Shown in pieces: positions 6,216 through 12,579 of a stretch of 12,622 nt of DNA (position 1 is its first letter; each line of letters begins with the position of its first letter). A program made the position numbers and the translations under genes. The stretch is from assembly GCA_025963265.1 (NCBI GenBank), contig JAOPUY010000311.1, forward strand, positions 1 through 12,622. The letters run 5' to 3'. The stretch is from Frankiales bacterium. GTDB lineage: Bacteria; Actinomycetota; Actinomycetes; Mycobacteriales; Jatrophihabitantaceae. The notes beneath the pieces are model-generated. The model worked only from the letters and a program-made list of their open reading frames with translations. It made no database searches and was not told where the DNA came from.

Positions 6216-7067
6216 TCAGCCCCGCCAGTCGGGGTAGAGGTCGCGCTCGATGGCGAGCTTCTGCGCCTCGTTGTCTTGCCGCATGAGCTCGTCGGCCTCG
6301 GAGTGGCTGACCAGCCAGGCCACCTCGGCGCCGACCGCGGCCGGCGGGGCCGAGGTCTCGACTTTGAACCCGAGGTTGACCAAATCGGGCAGGTTGCGCT
6401 CGGTCCCGACCAGGCCGGGGTCGACGTTGAAGGCCCGAATGCCCTCGTGCGCGTGCTCAGCCAGCAGGCTTCCGACGAGCGTGTGCCCGGAGGACTTGCC
6501 CAGCCGGTAGCCGAGGCCGGAGCCGCCCTTACCCGGGTAGCCGCTCGGGTAGAAGTCGGTGCCAGCGCCGGAGCTGATGGTCACGAAGGTGCCGCCGCCG
6601 GCGGCGACCATGCCCGGCAGCAGCCGCTGGGCGATGCGGATCGGCGAGATCGCGTGCGCCTCGACAAAGAATCGGTACTGATCGACCGGGGTGTCCAGGA
6701 TGGTGTCCATCAAGCCGGGACCGATGTGGCGGCCGTCGTTGACCACGACGTCGACGGTGCCCCATTCGGCCAGCAGCTGGTCCATCGCCCGTTCGACGCT
6801 GGCCGGATCGGTGAGATCGAGCTGGATGATCAACGACTTCTGGCCGAGCGCCTCGACCTCCTGGGCGGTCTCCTCCAGGCTGCCGGGTAGCGGTCGATCG
6901 ATCTTGTTGTGGATGGAGGTGCTGTGATCGTGGGTCGGATCCCCCTTGCGCAGCGTCCGCGCCGCGACCGCGACGTCGTAACCCTCCTTGGCCAGGGCCA
7001 GCGAGATCGCCTTGCCGATTCCTCGACTGGCGCCGGTCACGAATGCCTTCTTGCTGGGCGCCGTCAT
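6216..7067 (-). CDS. Divergent SDR-family oxidoreductase (NDG in place of NNAG)
   Basis: A 283-aa SDR, about 30 residues longer than usual because of an insert at about 41-62 after the second β-strand. It keeps TGASRGIG (11-18), a Ser at 165/166 (ISSGAG) and the Tyr187-x3-Lys191 pair (YRLGK), with NVDPG at 214-218. However, the NNAG motif reads VNDGRH (109-114), and the Asn of the catalytic tetrad aligns by eye to His138. It may still be an active dehydrogenase with altered active-site water handling, or may use a bulky substrate; neither is certain. The start ATG 7067 has a clear GAGGAGA ribosome site (7073-7079) and a good promoter 50 nt upstream. It is first in the SDR pair and divergent from the TetR gene, which makes it a natural target for that regulator. 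Confidence 0.87.
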   Translation of the reverse strand: MTAPSKKAFVTGASRGIGKAISLALAKEGYDVAVAARTLRKGDPTHDHSTSIHNKIDRPLPGSLEETAQEVEALGQKSLIIQLDLTDPASVERAMDQLLAEWGTVDVVVNDGRHIGPGLMDTILDTPVDQYRFFVEAHAISPIRIAQRLLPGMVAAGGGTFVTISSGAGTDFYPSGYPGKGGSGLGYRLGKSSGHTLVGSLLAEHAHEGIRAFNVDPGLVGTERNLPDLVNLGFKVETSAPPAAVGAEVAWLVSHSEADELMRQDNEAQKLAIERDLYPDWRG

Positions 7068-7124
7068 TGGCGTCTCCTCAATGTCTTAAGCAGGTCGGTC
7101 GCTTTCGCTCCGACGGATGCGGTG

Positions 7125-7153
7125 AAACTATCAGCGCCCACAAGATCCCTCAA
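7125..7153 (-). promoter_or_regulatory. Promoter of the SDR pair
   Basis: On the minus strand TTGAGG (7148-7153) is followed after exactly 17 nt by TAGTTT (7125-7130), fitting the TTGACA-N17-TANNNT housekeeping pattern of actinobacteria. The expected start is near 7118, giving a leader of about 50 nt that contains the GAGGAGA ribosome site of the 283-aa SDR. Confidence 0.55.
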
Positions 7154-7235
7154 GAGACCGATCGCGAGGCTTCCGGTAAGGCTGTCGATTTCGGACGAGT
7201 GCGGATTTGTTCGTAGTTGGCACTGGTTGTTCGGC

Positions 7236-7241
7236 TAGCAT
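7236..7241 (+). promoter_or_regulatory. Possible -10 box of the TetR gene
   Basis: TAGCAT fits TANNNT and would start transcription near 7248, about 27 nt before the TetR ATG. No good -35 stands at the right distance: TTGGCA at 7217-7222 is only 13 nt away. Weak call. Confidence 0.3.
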
Positions 7242-7274
7242 CACTACACACCGAATCAATAGACGGGACTGGAG

Positions 7275-7994
7275 ATGGCAGCGCGGAACAGTCGAACCCC
7301 TGCGGCGCGGCCACGACGAGCGCGCGGGTCCATCACTCCAGAAGAGGTGATCAAAGGCGCCTTCGAGCTCTGCCAGGCCGAATCTCTCGACGCGTTGAGC
7401 ATGCCCCGGCTGGCCCAACACCTCAATGTCGGCGCCACCAGCATCTACTGGTACTTCAAGAGCAAAGACGATCTGCTGGACGCGCTGACCGAGGAGGCTT
7501 TTCGGCGGTTCTATGCCCAGATGCCACCGCTGGAGGGACGGCGCTGGGACGACATGTTGCGCGAGTTCTTCACAAACTTCCGGTCGATCCTGCAAGGCGA
7601 CGACGCGTTGTGCGATCTCACGATCATGCGTTTCGGCCACTACAGCGACACCACCGTGCTGCTCACCTGGACCCAGATCGAGGAAATTCTCGAGGTCCTG
7701 GTCAACAGCGGCTTCTCCGCCGATTCAGCCACCTACGCCTACTTCACGCTCTCGATTTACACCCGCGGCTCGTTGTCCATCGAGCGGGGCCTGCGGGCAG
7801 CCGGGATGCCTTTCACGAAAGGGCATCCCCGAGCGGCACTGGCCGCGAAGATGCCGATCATCTCCAGCGAGGCCGAGACGCACAGCTTCTCCATGGTCTC
7901 CGACGACGACTTCCAGTTCGGCATCGAGAACAACATCCGCGGTCTGCGCGCCCTGCTCGCCACCGAGCGCAAAGCGAGCAGGGCCAGTCAGTGA
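7275..7994 (+). CDS. TetR-family transcriptional regulator
   Basis: A 239-aa TetR repressor. A basic N-terminal arm (R-rich, 4-18) leads into the helix-turn-helix, with recognition helix GATSIYWYFKSKDDLLDAL at 53-71, the signature of the family. The remaining residues (about 90-235) form the ligand-binding and dimer domain. TetR proteins beside CoA-linked degradation genes commonly sense an acyl-CoA or pathway intermediate. The start is ATG 7275; GGAG sits directly against it, which is too close for good ribosome pairing, so translation may be weak. The gene is divergent from the SDR pair (207-nt gap) and convergent with the acyl-CoA dehydrogenases. No convincing two-armed operator was found in the 7068-7274 gap, so the target site remains open; the palindrome at 10540-10564 is a candidate. 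Confidence 0.9.
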   Translation: MAARNSRTPAARPRRARGSITPEEVIKGAFELCQAESLDALSMPRLAQHLNVGATSIYWYFKSKDDLLDALTEEAFRRFYAQMPPLEGRRWDDMLREFFTNFRSILQGDDALCDLTIMRFGHYSDTTVLLTWTQIEEILEVLVNSGFSADSATYAYFTLSIYTRGSLSIERGLRAAGMPFTKGHPRAALAAKMPIISSEAETHSFSMVSDDDFQFGIENNIRGLRALLATERKASRASQ

Positions 7995-8011
7995 TCGACT
8001 GGCCCCGCTCG
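7975..8011. terminator. Bidirectional hairpin terminator containing the TetR stop codon
   Basis: GGGCCAGTC (7981-7989) pairs with GACTGGCCC (7997-8005). Across an A·C mismatch the stem extends by CGAGC (7975-7979) against GCTCG (8007-8011), for 14 bp in total. The 7-nt loop (7990-7996) contains the TGA of the TetR gene, so the left arm is coding sequence. It lies 19 nt beyond the stop of the leftward dehydrogenase gene and can end transcripts from both sides. Confidence 0.7.
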
Positions 8012-8030
8012 ATGCCTTGCGCTGAATCGA

Positions 8031-9275
8031 TTAGCGGCTGCGCTTGACCTGATTGAACGGCACATCGCGGTCGGCGGCGTACTCCCGCGGCATCCCGAGC
8101 ACCCGCTCGCTGATGATGTTCCGCGACATCTCGGTGCTGCCGCCGCCCAGGCTCGCGCCCTGGCGCATCAGATACCGGGTGCCCATCTCGCCCGGCCCGC
8201 GCACGCCGACCTTGCCGGTGACCGCCGCGCCGCCGGCGATGGCCAGGCCGATGTCGTCATCGCGCTGATCGGTCTCGGCGTGGAAGAGCCGGATGATGGA
8301 CGCCGCCGGGCCCGGGAGTTGGTCGGCGGTGATCGCGGCCGTGACCCGCGCGATGAGGTTGTCCTGGACCTCGTGCATCGCGTAGGACTCGCCGATGAGC
8401 TCCAGCACCCGGACGTCCGCTAGTTGCCCGGTCTCCTCGGCCACGCCGATCAGGTCGAGTTCGCCCTCGGCGGCGTTGCGGTTGCCGGAGCCGCTGACGT
8501 ACGGGGACCCGCCGCCGACGGCGGTGCGCTCCCAGAACAGCTGCCGAGACGCCACGGCCCAGCCGTTGTTGACCTCGCCGACGACCTGCGATGCCGGCAC
8601 GACCACGTCGTCGAAGAATTCCTCGCAGAATTCGGTCGAGCCGTTGACCTGGGTGATGCGCCGCATCGTGATGCCGGGCAGGTCGGTCTTGAGCAGGAAC
8701 ATCGTCAGGCCGCGGTGCTTGGGCACGGTGCTGTCGGTGCGAGCCAGGCACAGGCCGTAGTCGGCCGCGTAGGCGCTAGTGCTCCAGGTCTTGGCGCCGT
8801 TGAGCATGAACACGTCGCCGTCCCGCTCGGCGCGGGTGATCAGCCCGGCCAGGTCGGAGCCGCCACTGGGCTCGGACAGGAACTGCACCAGCACGATCTC
8901 GCCGCTGAGCACCTTAGGCAGGTACTCGAGCTTCTGCTCCTCGCTGCCCATGTCCAGGATCACCGGCGCGCAGATCGACAGCGTCGGCACGTTGAGCAGG
9001 ATCGGCATCTCATAACCGGCCGACTCCTCGGTGAAGACTTTCTGGTACTCCGGCGCCAAGCCCTGGCCGCCGTACTCGCGTGGGTAGCAGATGCCGGCGA
9101 AGCCGCCCTTGAACAGGATGGCCTGCAGCTCGCGGGCCCGCAGCCACTGCTCGTCGTCGTCGCCCTCGGCGACTAACTCCTCGACCACCTGCTGCTTGGG
9201 CATGTTGGCGGCCAGCCACTCGCGGGCGCGCAAGCGGTAGGTGTCTAGGTCCTCGGAGACCACGCTGGCGGTCAT
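8031..9275 (-). CDS. Acyl-CoA dehydrogenase, probable catalytic subunit
   Basis: A 414-aa FadE-type flavoprotein that would introduce a trans-α,β double bond into an acyl-CoA, reducing FAD. Landmarks in order: N-terminal helical domain with YPREYGGQGL (64-73), FAD/substrate motif SEPSGGSD (134-141), NGAKTWSTSA (159-168), and C-terminal GGGSTEMSRNIISERVLGMP (377-396). Glu249 (WERTAVGGG) stands where isovaleryl- and long-chain acyl-CoA dehydrogenases have their catalytic base. The start is the ATG at 9275, which overlaps the upstream gene's TGA (ATGA), with AGGGAA as internal ribosome site; a longer frame to 9716 only shadows that gene. The tight pairing with a second, base-less dehydrogenase matches the α2β2 enzymes of actinobacterial steroid side-chain breakdown (FadE28-FadE29 type). 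The substrate itself is not determined. Confidence 0.92.
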   Translation of the reverse strand: MTASVVSEDLDTYRLRAREWLAANMPKQQVVEELVAEGDDDEQWLRARELQAILFKGGFAGICYPREYGGQGLAPEYQKVFTEESAGYEMPILLNVPTLSICAPVILDMGSEEQKLEYLPKVLSGEIVLVQFLSEPSGGSDLAGLITRAERDGDVFMLNGAKTWSTSAYAADYGLCLARTDSTVPKHRGLTMFLLKTDLPGITMRRITQVNGSTEFCEEFFDDVVVPASQVVGEVNNGWAVASRQLFWERTAVGGGSPYVSGSGNRNAAEGELDLIGVAEETGQLADVRVLELIGESYAMHEVQDNLIARVTAAITADQLPGPAASIIRLFHAETDQRDDDIGLAIAGGAAVTGKVGVRGPGEMGTRYLMRQGASLGGGSTEMSRNIISERVLGMPREYAADRDVPFNQVKRSR

Positions 9276-10414
9276 GCGCTTTCCCTTTCTGCGATCAGTA
9301 GCTCGGCGATGCGGCGTCGGTGCTCCTCGGGCGTGCCGAACAGGGCTCGGTTGACGGTGACCCGCCGCAGGTACATGTGTAAGTCGTGCTCCCAGGTGAC
9401 GCCGATGCCGCCGTGCATCTGGATGCAGTCCTGGACGATCTCGGGGGCCTTGGAGCCCACGTAGGATTTCGCGGCGCTGACCAGTTTGGGCGCGTCCGGC
9501 GAGTTGGACTGCACCGCCCGGGCGGCGGCCAACGAGATGGCGGCCGAGGCCTCGATCCACGTCTTGTTGTCGGCGAAGCGATGCTTGAGCGCCTGGTAGG
9601 AGGCCAGCGGACGGCCGAAGGTGTAGCGATCGAAGGCCCACTGGACGGTGAACTCGAAGACCTTGTTGAGCACGCCGACCGTCTCGGCCGTTTGCAGGAC
9701 CAGCGCCACCTGCCACTGGCGCTCGATGTCGGCCGCGGCCTGTCCAGCCGTGCCGAGCACCGCGCTGGCGGGCAGCTCGACTCCGTCGAAGGCGACCTCG
9801 CCGAAGTGCCGCACGACGTCCAAGCTGGACGATCCGATGACGCTCACGCCGGCCGTGCCTGACGGCACGAGGAACTGGGTGAGGCCCTCGTCGGTCATCG
9901 CGGTGACGAGGAACAGGTCGGTCAGCTCAGCCGCCTCGACGCGGTCCTTCGCGCCGTCGAGCACGTAGCCCTCGCCGCTGCGGCGGGCGAAGGTGGTCGG
10001 TGCGGACGGGTTGAACTGCTGACCGGGCTCATACACGGCCCAAGCGCCGGTCGACTCGCCGGCGACGAGCGCCTCGAGCTCGGCCGAGTGGTCCGGGCCG
10101 GAGGTCGAATTGACCAGTCCGGCGATGACGGTGTTCGTCGGAAGCAACGGGGCCGGGGAGACGGTCTTGCCGAGTTGCTCGGCGACCATCGCCAGGTCAA
10201 GCAGGCCCTCGCCGGAAACGCTGCCACCACCGGACTCCTCGGGGACGAGGAAAGCCGTCCAGCCCAGCTCAGCGCCCTCGGCCCACCACGCTTTGTCAAA
10301 AGTGCCGTGCGCGTCGGCGAGCGCGCGCACGTCGGCCAGGCTCATCGTCTTCTCCACGAATTGCGTCGTGGTGGAGAGGAACGACCGCTGGTCAGTCGAA
10401 AGGTTGAGGTCCAT
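9272..10414 (-). CDS. Acyl-CoA dehydrogenase, probable partner subunit
   Basis: A 380-aa acyl-CoA dehydrogenase homologue. It has the N-terminal helical domain with GWTAFLVPEESGG (51-63), the FAD-contacting FDRYTFGRPLASYQALKH (261-278) and the C-terminal QMHGGIGVTWEHDLHMYLRR (332-351). The usual TEPxxGSD-type motif in the middle domain is not recognisable, and the helix position that carries the catalytic Glu in the neighbour reads VLQTAETVG with no ER pair. It probably forms a mixed oligomer with the 414-aa subunit and contributes to FAD binding rather than catalysis. The start is ATG 10414 behind AGGAAG; a frame open to 10474 adds 20 residues without family features. It is the first gene of the pair, divergent from the DUF35 gene. 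An independently active enzyme with a base elsewhere is not excluded. Confidence 0.9.
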   Translation of the reverse strand: MDLNLSTDQRSFLSTTTQFVEKTMSLADVRALADAHGTFDKAWWAEGAELGWTAFLVPEESGGGSVSGEGLLDLAMVAEQLGKTVSPAPLLPTNTVIAGLVNSTSGPDHSAELEALVAGESTGAWAVYEPGQQFNPSAPTTFARRSGEGYVLDGAKDRVEAAELTDLFLVTAMTDEGLTQFLVPSGTAGVSVIGSSSLDVVRHFGEVAFDGVELPASAVLGTAGQAAADIERQWQVALVLQTAETVGVLNKVFEFTVQWAFDRYTFGRPLASYQALKHRFADNKTWIEASAAISLAAARAVQSNSPDAPKLVSAAKSYVGSKAPEIVQDCIQMHGGIGVTWEHDLHMYLRRVTVNRALFGTPEEHRRRIAELLIAERESA

Positions 10415-10615
10415 ATGACTTCCTATTCCTTGGCCGCATCGAACCGGCCGCGTTGCCAACAGTGCCGCCTTCATTGTGGGCCAGTTTCCGAGCGCTGCGC
10501 GCGTCAGGGGTAACCAGGGCTCCGAAAGGGACCGTGTTACGTTACCGAGGGCCTAACGGTAACGCGCTTTGCCGGGCTGGCGAGTTGAAGCGCCCCGACC
10601 AACAGGGAGTCACGG
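10415..10615. promoter_or_regulatory. Divergent control region between dehydrogenase and DUF35 genes
   Basis: This 201-nt gap drives both the dehydrogenase pair (left) and the DUF35/thiolase pair (right). It contains the 25-bp interrupted palindrome annotated separately, an additional GGTAACC at 10509-10515, and an AGGGAG ribosome site (10604-10609) for the DUF35 gene. Hexamers of the TANNNT type overlap the palindrome on both strands (TACGTT at 10538-10543 plus; TAACGT at 10539-10544 minus), but no matching -35 boxes were seen. Confidence 0.5.
10540..10564. promoter_or_regulatory. Perfect interrupted palindrome, likely operator
   Basis: CGTTACCG (10540-10547) and CGGTAACG (10557-10564) are exact reverse complements separated by 9 nt. 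An extra GTTAC half-site abuts the left arm (10536-10540), and GGTAACC lies 26 nt further upstream. Size and symmetry suit a TetR-family dimer. Its placement between divergent catabolic operons supports an operator role; the binding protein is not known. Confidence 0.55.
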
Positions 10616-11059
10616 ATGACCGCTCGCACCGCCGTCGGCGCAGTGCTGCCGATGCGACTTCGGCCTTACCTGGACGACGACAACCGGGCCTTCTGGACCG
10701 GCGGCGAGTCGAACTCGCTGATGATCCACCGCTGCAATAGCTGCCAGAGCTGGTTCCATCCGCCGGCGCCCATCTGCCGCCGCTGCCAAAGCACCGACGT
10801 CGGCCCGCAGAAATCCAGCGGCCGGGGCACCTTGGCCTCCTACACCGTCAATTTCCAGCAGTGGATTCCCGGCGCCGAGCCCTACATCATCGGTTGGGTG
10901 GAACTGCTCGAACAGCCCAACCTCCGGCTGATGACCAACCTGGTCGACGTCGAGGCCGAGGACCTCAGCCTGGACATGCCGCTGGAGGTCGTGTTCGAGG
11001 CTCATCCCGACGGCGACCTCTGGTATCCCTTGTTCCGCCCGGTTGGAGCCGCGTCATGA
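10616..11059 (+). CDS. DUF35 zinc-ribbon/OB-fold protein
   Basis: A 147-aa DUF35 protein. The rubredoxin-like zinc ribbon has four cysteines, Cys40, Cys43, Cys54 and Cys57 (CNSC and CRRC), followed by an OB-fold domain from about residue 68 (GRGTLASYTVNF) to 140. Such proteins partner thiolase-fold enzymes; in ChsH2-Ltp2 of steroid degradation the DUF35 domain is needed for the aldolase to work. Here it is free-standing, without the MaoC hydratase domain fused to it in ChsH2. The start is ATG 10616 with an AGGGAG ribosome site six bases upstream. Its TGA overlaps the ATG of the thiolase-like gene (ATGA), strongly suggesting 1:1 synthesis and a complex. It is the first gene of the rightward operon. 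Confidence 0.92.
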   Translation: MTARTAVGAVLPMRLRPYLDDDNRAFWTGGESNSLMIHRCNSCQSWFHPPAPICRRCQSTDVGPQKSSGRGTLASYTVNFQQWIPGAEPYIIGWVELLEQPNLRLMTNLVDVEAEDLSLDMPLEVVFEAHPDGDLWYPLFRPVGAAS

Positions 11060-12258
11060 CTGTCATCGGAGAGCGCAGCAGTTACATCTCCGGCCTGGGC
11101 CAATCCGCCGTCGGGCGCAACCTCGGCCGCACCGAGATGGATCTGACCGTCGAGGCGATCAGCACCGCGATCGCCGACGCCGGCCTCACCCCGGCTGACA
11201 TCGACGGGCTGGTCACCTACCCGGCCGGTGGCAACGGCACCGCCAAGGGCGGCTTCGGCGGACCGAGCGCGAACGCGGTGCAGGACGCCATCGGCTTGCG
11301 GCTGAACTTCTACTCCGGCAGCAGCGACGGCGCCGCCCAACTGCAGGCGCTGGTGAATGCCTGCATGGCCGTGGCCACCGGGCTGGCCAAGCACATCGTC
11401 ATCTACCGCACGGTGACCGAGTCGACCGCGCAGAAAGCCAGCGGACGGCGCGGTCTGGCCGGCTCGGTGGCCGAGCTCGAGGGCGAGCAGCAGTACATGA
11501 TGCCCTTCGGGGCGTTGTCCGCGACCTGCTGGCTGGCCCCGTTGGCCCGCTATCACATGGACAAGTTCGGGCTGACCCGCGAGCAGCTCGGCCAGATCGC
11601 CGTCGTCTCCCGGGCCAACGCCCAACTGACCCCGTACGCCTTGATGCGCGGCCGGCCGATGACGATGGACGATTACCTGGCCGCCCGGATGATCTCCGAT
11701 CCGCTCTGCCTGTTTGACTGCGACGTGCCGTGCGACGCCTCGACCGCGCTGGTGATCTCGCACGTCGACACCGCGCCGGACTGCCCGCACGTGCCGATCC
11801 AGATCAACGCGCTCGGCAGCGCGAGCTGGGGCCGACCGAGTTGGTATGAGTGGGAGGACATGGCCACCTTCCCCGGTCGTGACCCGGCGGCTCAGATGTG
11901 GTCGCGCACTGACCTGACCATCGCCGACGTCGACAGCGCCCACATCTACGACGGGTTCTCGATCATCACCACGCTCTGGCTTGAGGCGCTGGGGGTCTGC
12001 GGGACGGGTGAGGCCGGGGCCTACATCGAGGGGGGCCACCGGATTTCCCGCGACGGCGAGTTGCCGCTCAACACCAACGGCGGTCAACTCTCCAGCGGTC
12101 GGCTGCACGGTTTCGGCCACCTGCACGAGGCCGCCCTGCAGTTGCGCGGCGAGGCGGGCGAACGCCAGCTGGCCAAGCAGCCGGAGGTCTCGGTAGTCAC
12201 CAACGGCGCCGGGTCGACCGTCGGCTGCGCACTGCTCACCCGCGGCCTGCTGTCCTAA
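11056..12258 (+). CDS. Thiolase-fold lipid-transfer-protein-like enzyme (Ltp2/SCP-x type), no nucleophilic Cys
   Basis: A 400-aa thiolase-superfamily protein of the SCP-x/lipid-transfer branch. The thiolase nucleophile position reads FYSGSSDGAA (85-94), with Ser89 aligning where Cys is expected. The second active-site block is HIYDGFS (296-302), and the GHPxGxxG block is replaced by GGQLSSGRLHGFGHLHEA (342-359). Without the Cys, thiolytic cleavage is unlikely. A retro-aldol role, as for Ltp2 acting with a DUF35 partner, is the best family-based inference. Tyr298 may match one of the two tyrosines reported as important in Ltp2, while the other aligns to Arg349, so it is not a close Ltp2 copy. 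The start is ATG 11056 within the DUF35 stop (ATGA); a frame open back to 10861 overlaps that gene and is rejected. It ends at TAA 12258, followed by a possible terminator. Confidence 0.9.
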   Translation: MTVIGERSSYISGLGQSAVGRNLGRTEMDLTVEAISTAIADAGLTPADIDGLVTYPAGGNGTAKGGFGGPSANAVQDAIGLRLNFYSGSSDGAAQLQALVNACMAVATGLAKHIVIYRTVTESTAQKASGRRGLAGSVAELEGEQQYMMPFGALSATCWLAPLARYHMDKFGLTREQLGQIAVVSRANAQLTPYALMRGRPMTMDDYLAARMISDPLCLFDCDVPCDASTALVISHVDTAPDCPHVPIQINALGSASWGRPSWYEWEDMATFPGRDPAAQMWSRTDLTIADVDSAHIYDGFSIITTLWLEALGVCGTGEAGAYIEGGHRISRDGELPLNTNGGQLSSGRLHGFGHLHEAALQLRGEAGERQLAKQPEVSVVTNGAGSTVGCALLTRGLLS

Positions 12259-12579
12259 AAGCCTGTCGAACAAGCTTATTGGGGTCCGGTAGCGACCCTT
12301 TTCCAGGCGTGCCCATGGCCCGGGCCCGGCGGCGGTTACCGCGCATTCGACGACGCCCAGAACTCAGACGAACACGCGGTCCGAATCCGTGGCGATTTGC
12401 GTCCAAACGATCACTGTCAGCGATAATTCGGTCGCGAAAACTTCCCGCTGCGTAGTTTATTGCGGTATGCCGGTTTATCCGGAAGTATCAGCGCTCACGA
12501 CAGACCGTGGCCACAAAAAGCGGAACAGCGACAGGTGGTCGTGATCGAGAATGTTCCGTCAAACGTTGGGGGTTCGTAC
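12259..12579. other. 321-nt intergenic region, AT-richer, no gene seen
   Basis: The stretch holds a candidate terminator near its left end, a GC palindrome GGCCCGGGCC (12317-12326) and GCGGT-T-ACCGC (12333-12343). After about 12400 it becomes less GC-rich, as promoter regions often do. TTGCGG (12460-12465) with AAGTAT 17 nt downstream (12483-12488) is a weak promoter guess for the gene at 12580. No convincing reading frame with a ribosome site was seen on either strand. Confidence 0.5.
12281..12302 (+). terminator. Candidate intrinsic terminator of the DUF35/thiolase operon
   Basis: GGGTC (12282-12286) and GACCC (12294-12298) form a 5-bp stem, extended by a G·T pair, around a 7-nt loop. TTTT (12299-12302) follows on the plus strand, one of the few U-tracts behind a hairpin in this window. 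It starts 23 nt after the thiolase-like stop codon. An outer GCCTG/CAGGC pairing (12261-12265, 12304-12308) could compete with or extend it. Confidence 0.5.

Noticed and set aside
7207..7241. TTGTTC or TTGGCA with TAGCAT as a complete promoter for the TetR gene
   Set aside because: The spacings are 23 and 13 nt, outside the workable range, so only the -10 is kept as a weak call.
9276..9716. N-terminal extension of the 414-aa dehydrogenase to 9716
   Set aside because: The extension is out-of-frame translation of the partner dehydrogenase. Family similarity begins just after the ATG at 9275, which overlaps the upstream stop.
10861..11055. Upstream extension of the thiolase-like frame to 10861
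   Set aside because: It overlaps the DUF35 gene out of frame and has no thiolase features; the ATG inside the ATGA overlap is the natural start.
11002..12273. A 423-codon open frame on the minus strand over the thiolase-like gene
   Set aside because: It is the antisense shadow of a clear thiolase-fold gene, with no ribosome site and no recognisable domain.
5249..12341. GGTNACC sequences at 5249, 10509 and 12334 as copies of one shared operator
   Set aside because: The same 7-mer also occurs several times inside coding regions (for example near 2400, 8216, 9354 and 11411), so intergenic copies alone do not make a convincing regulon motif.
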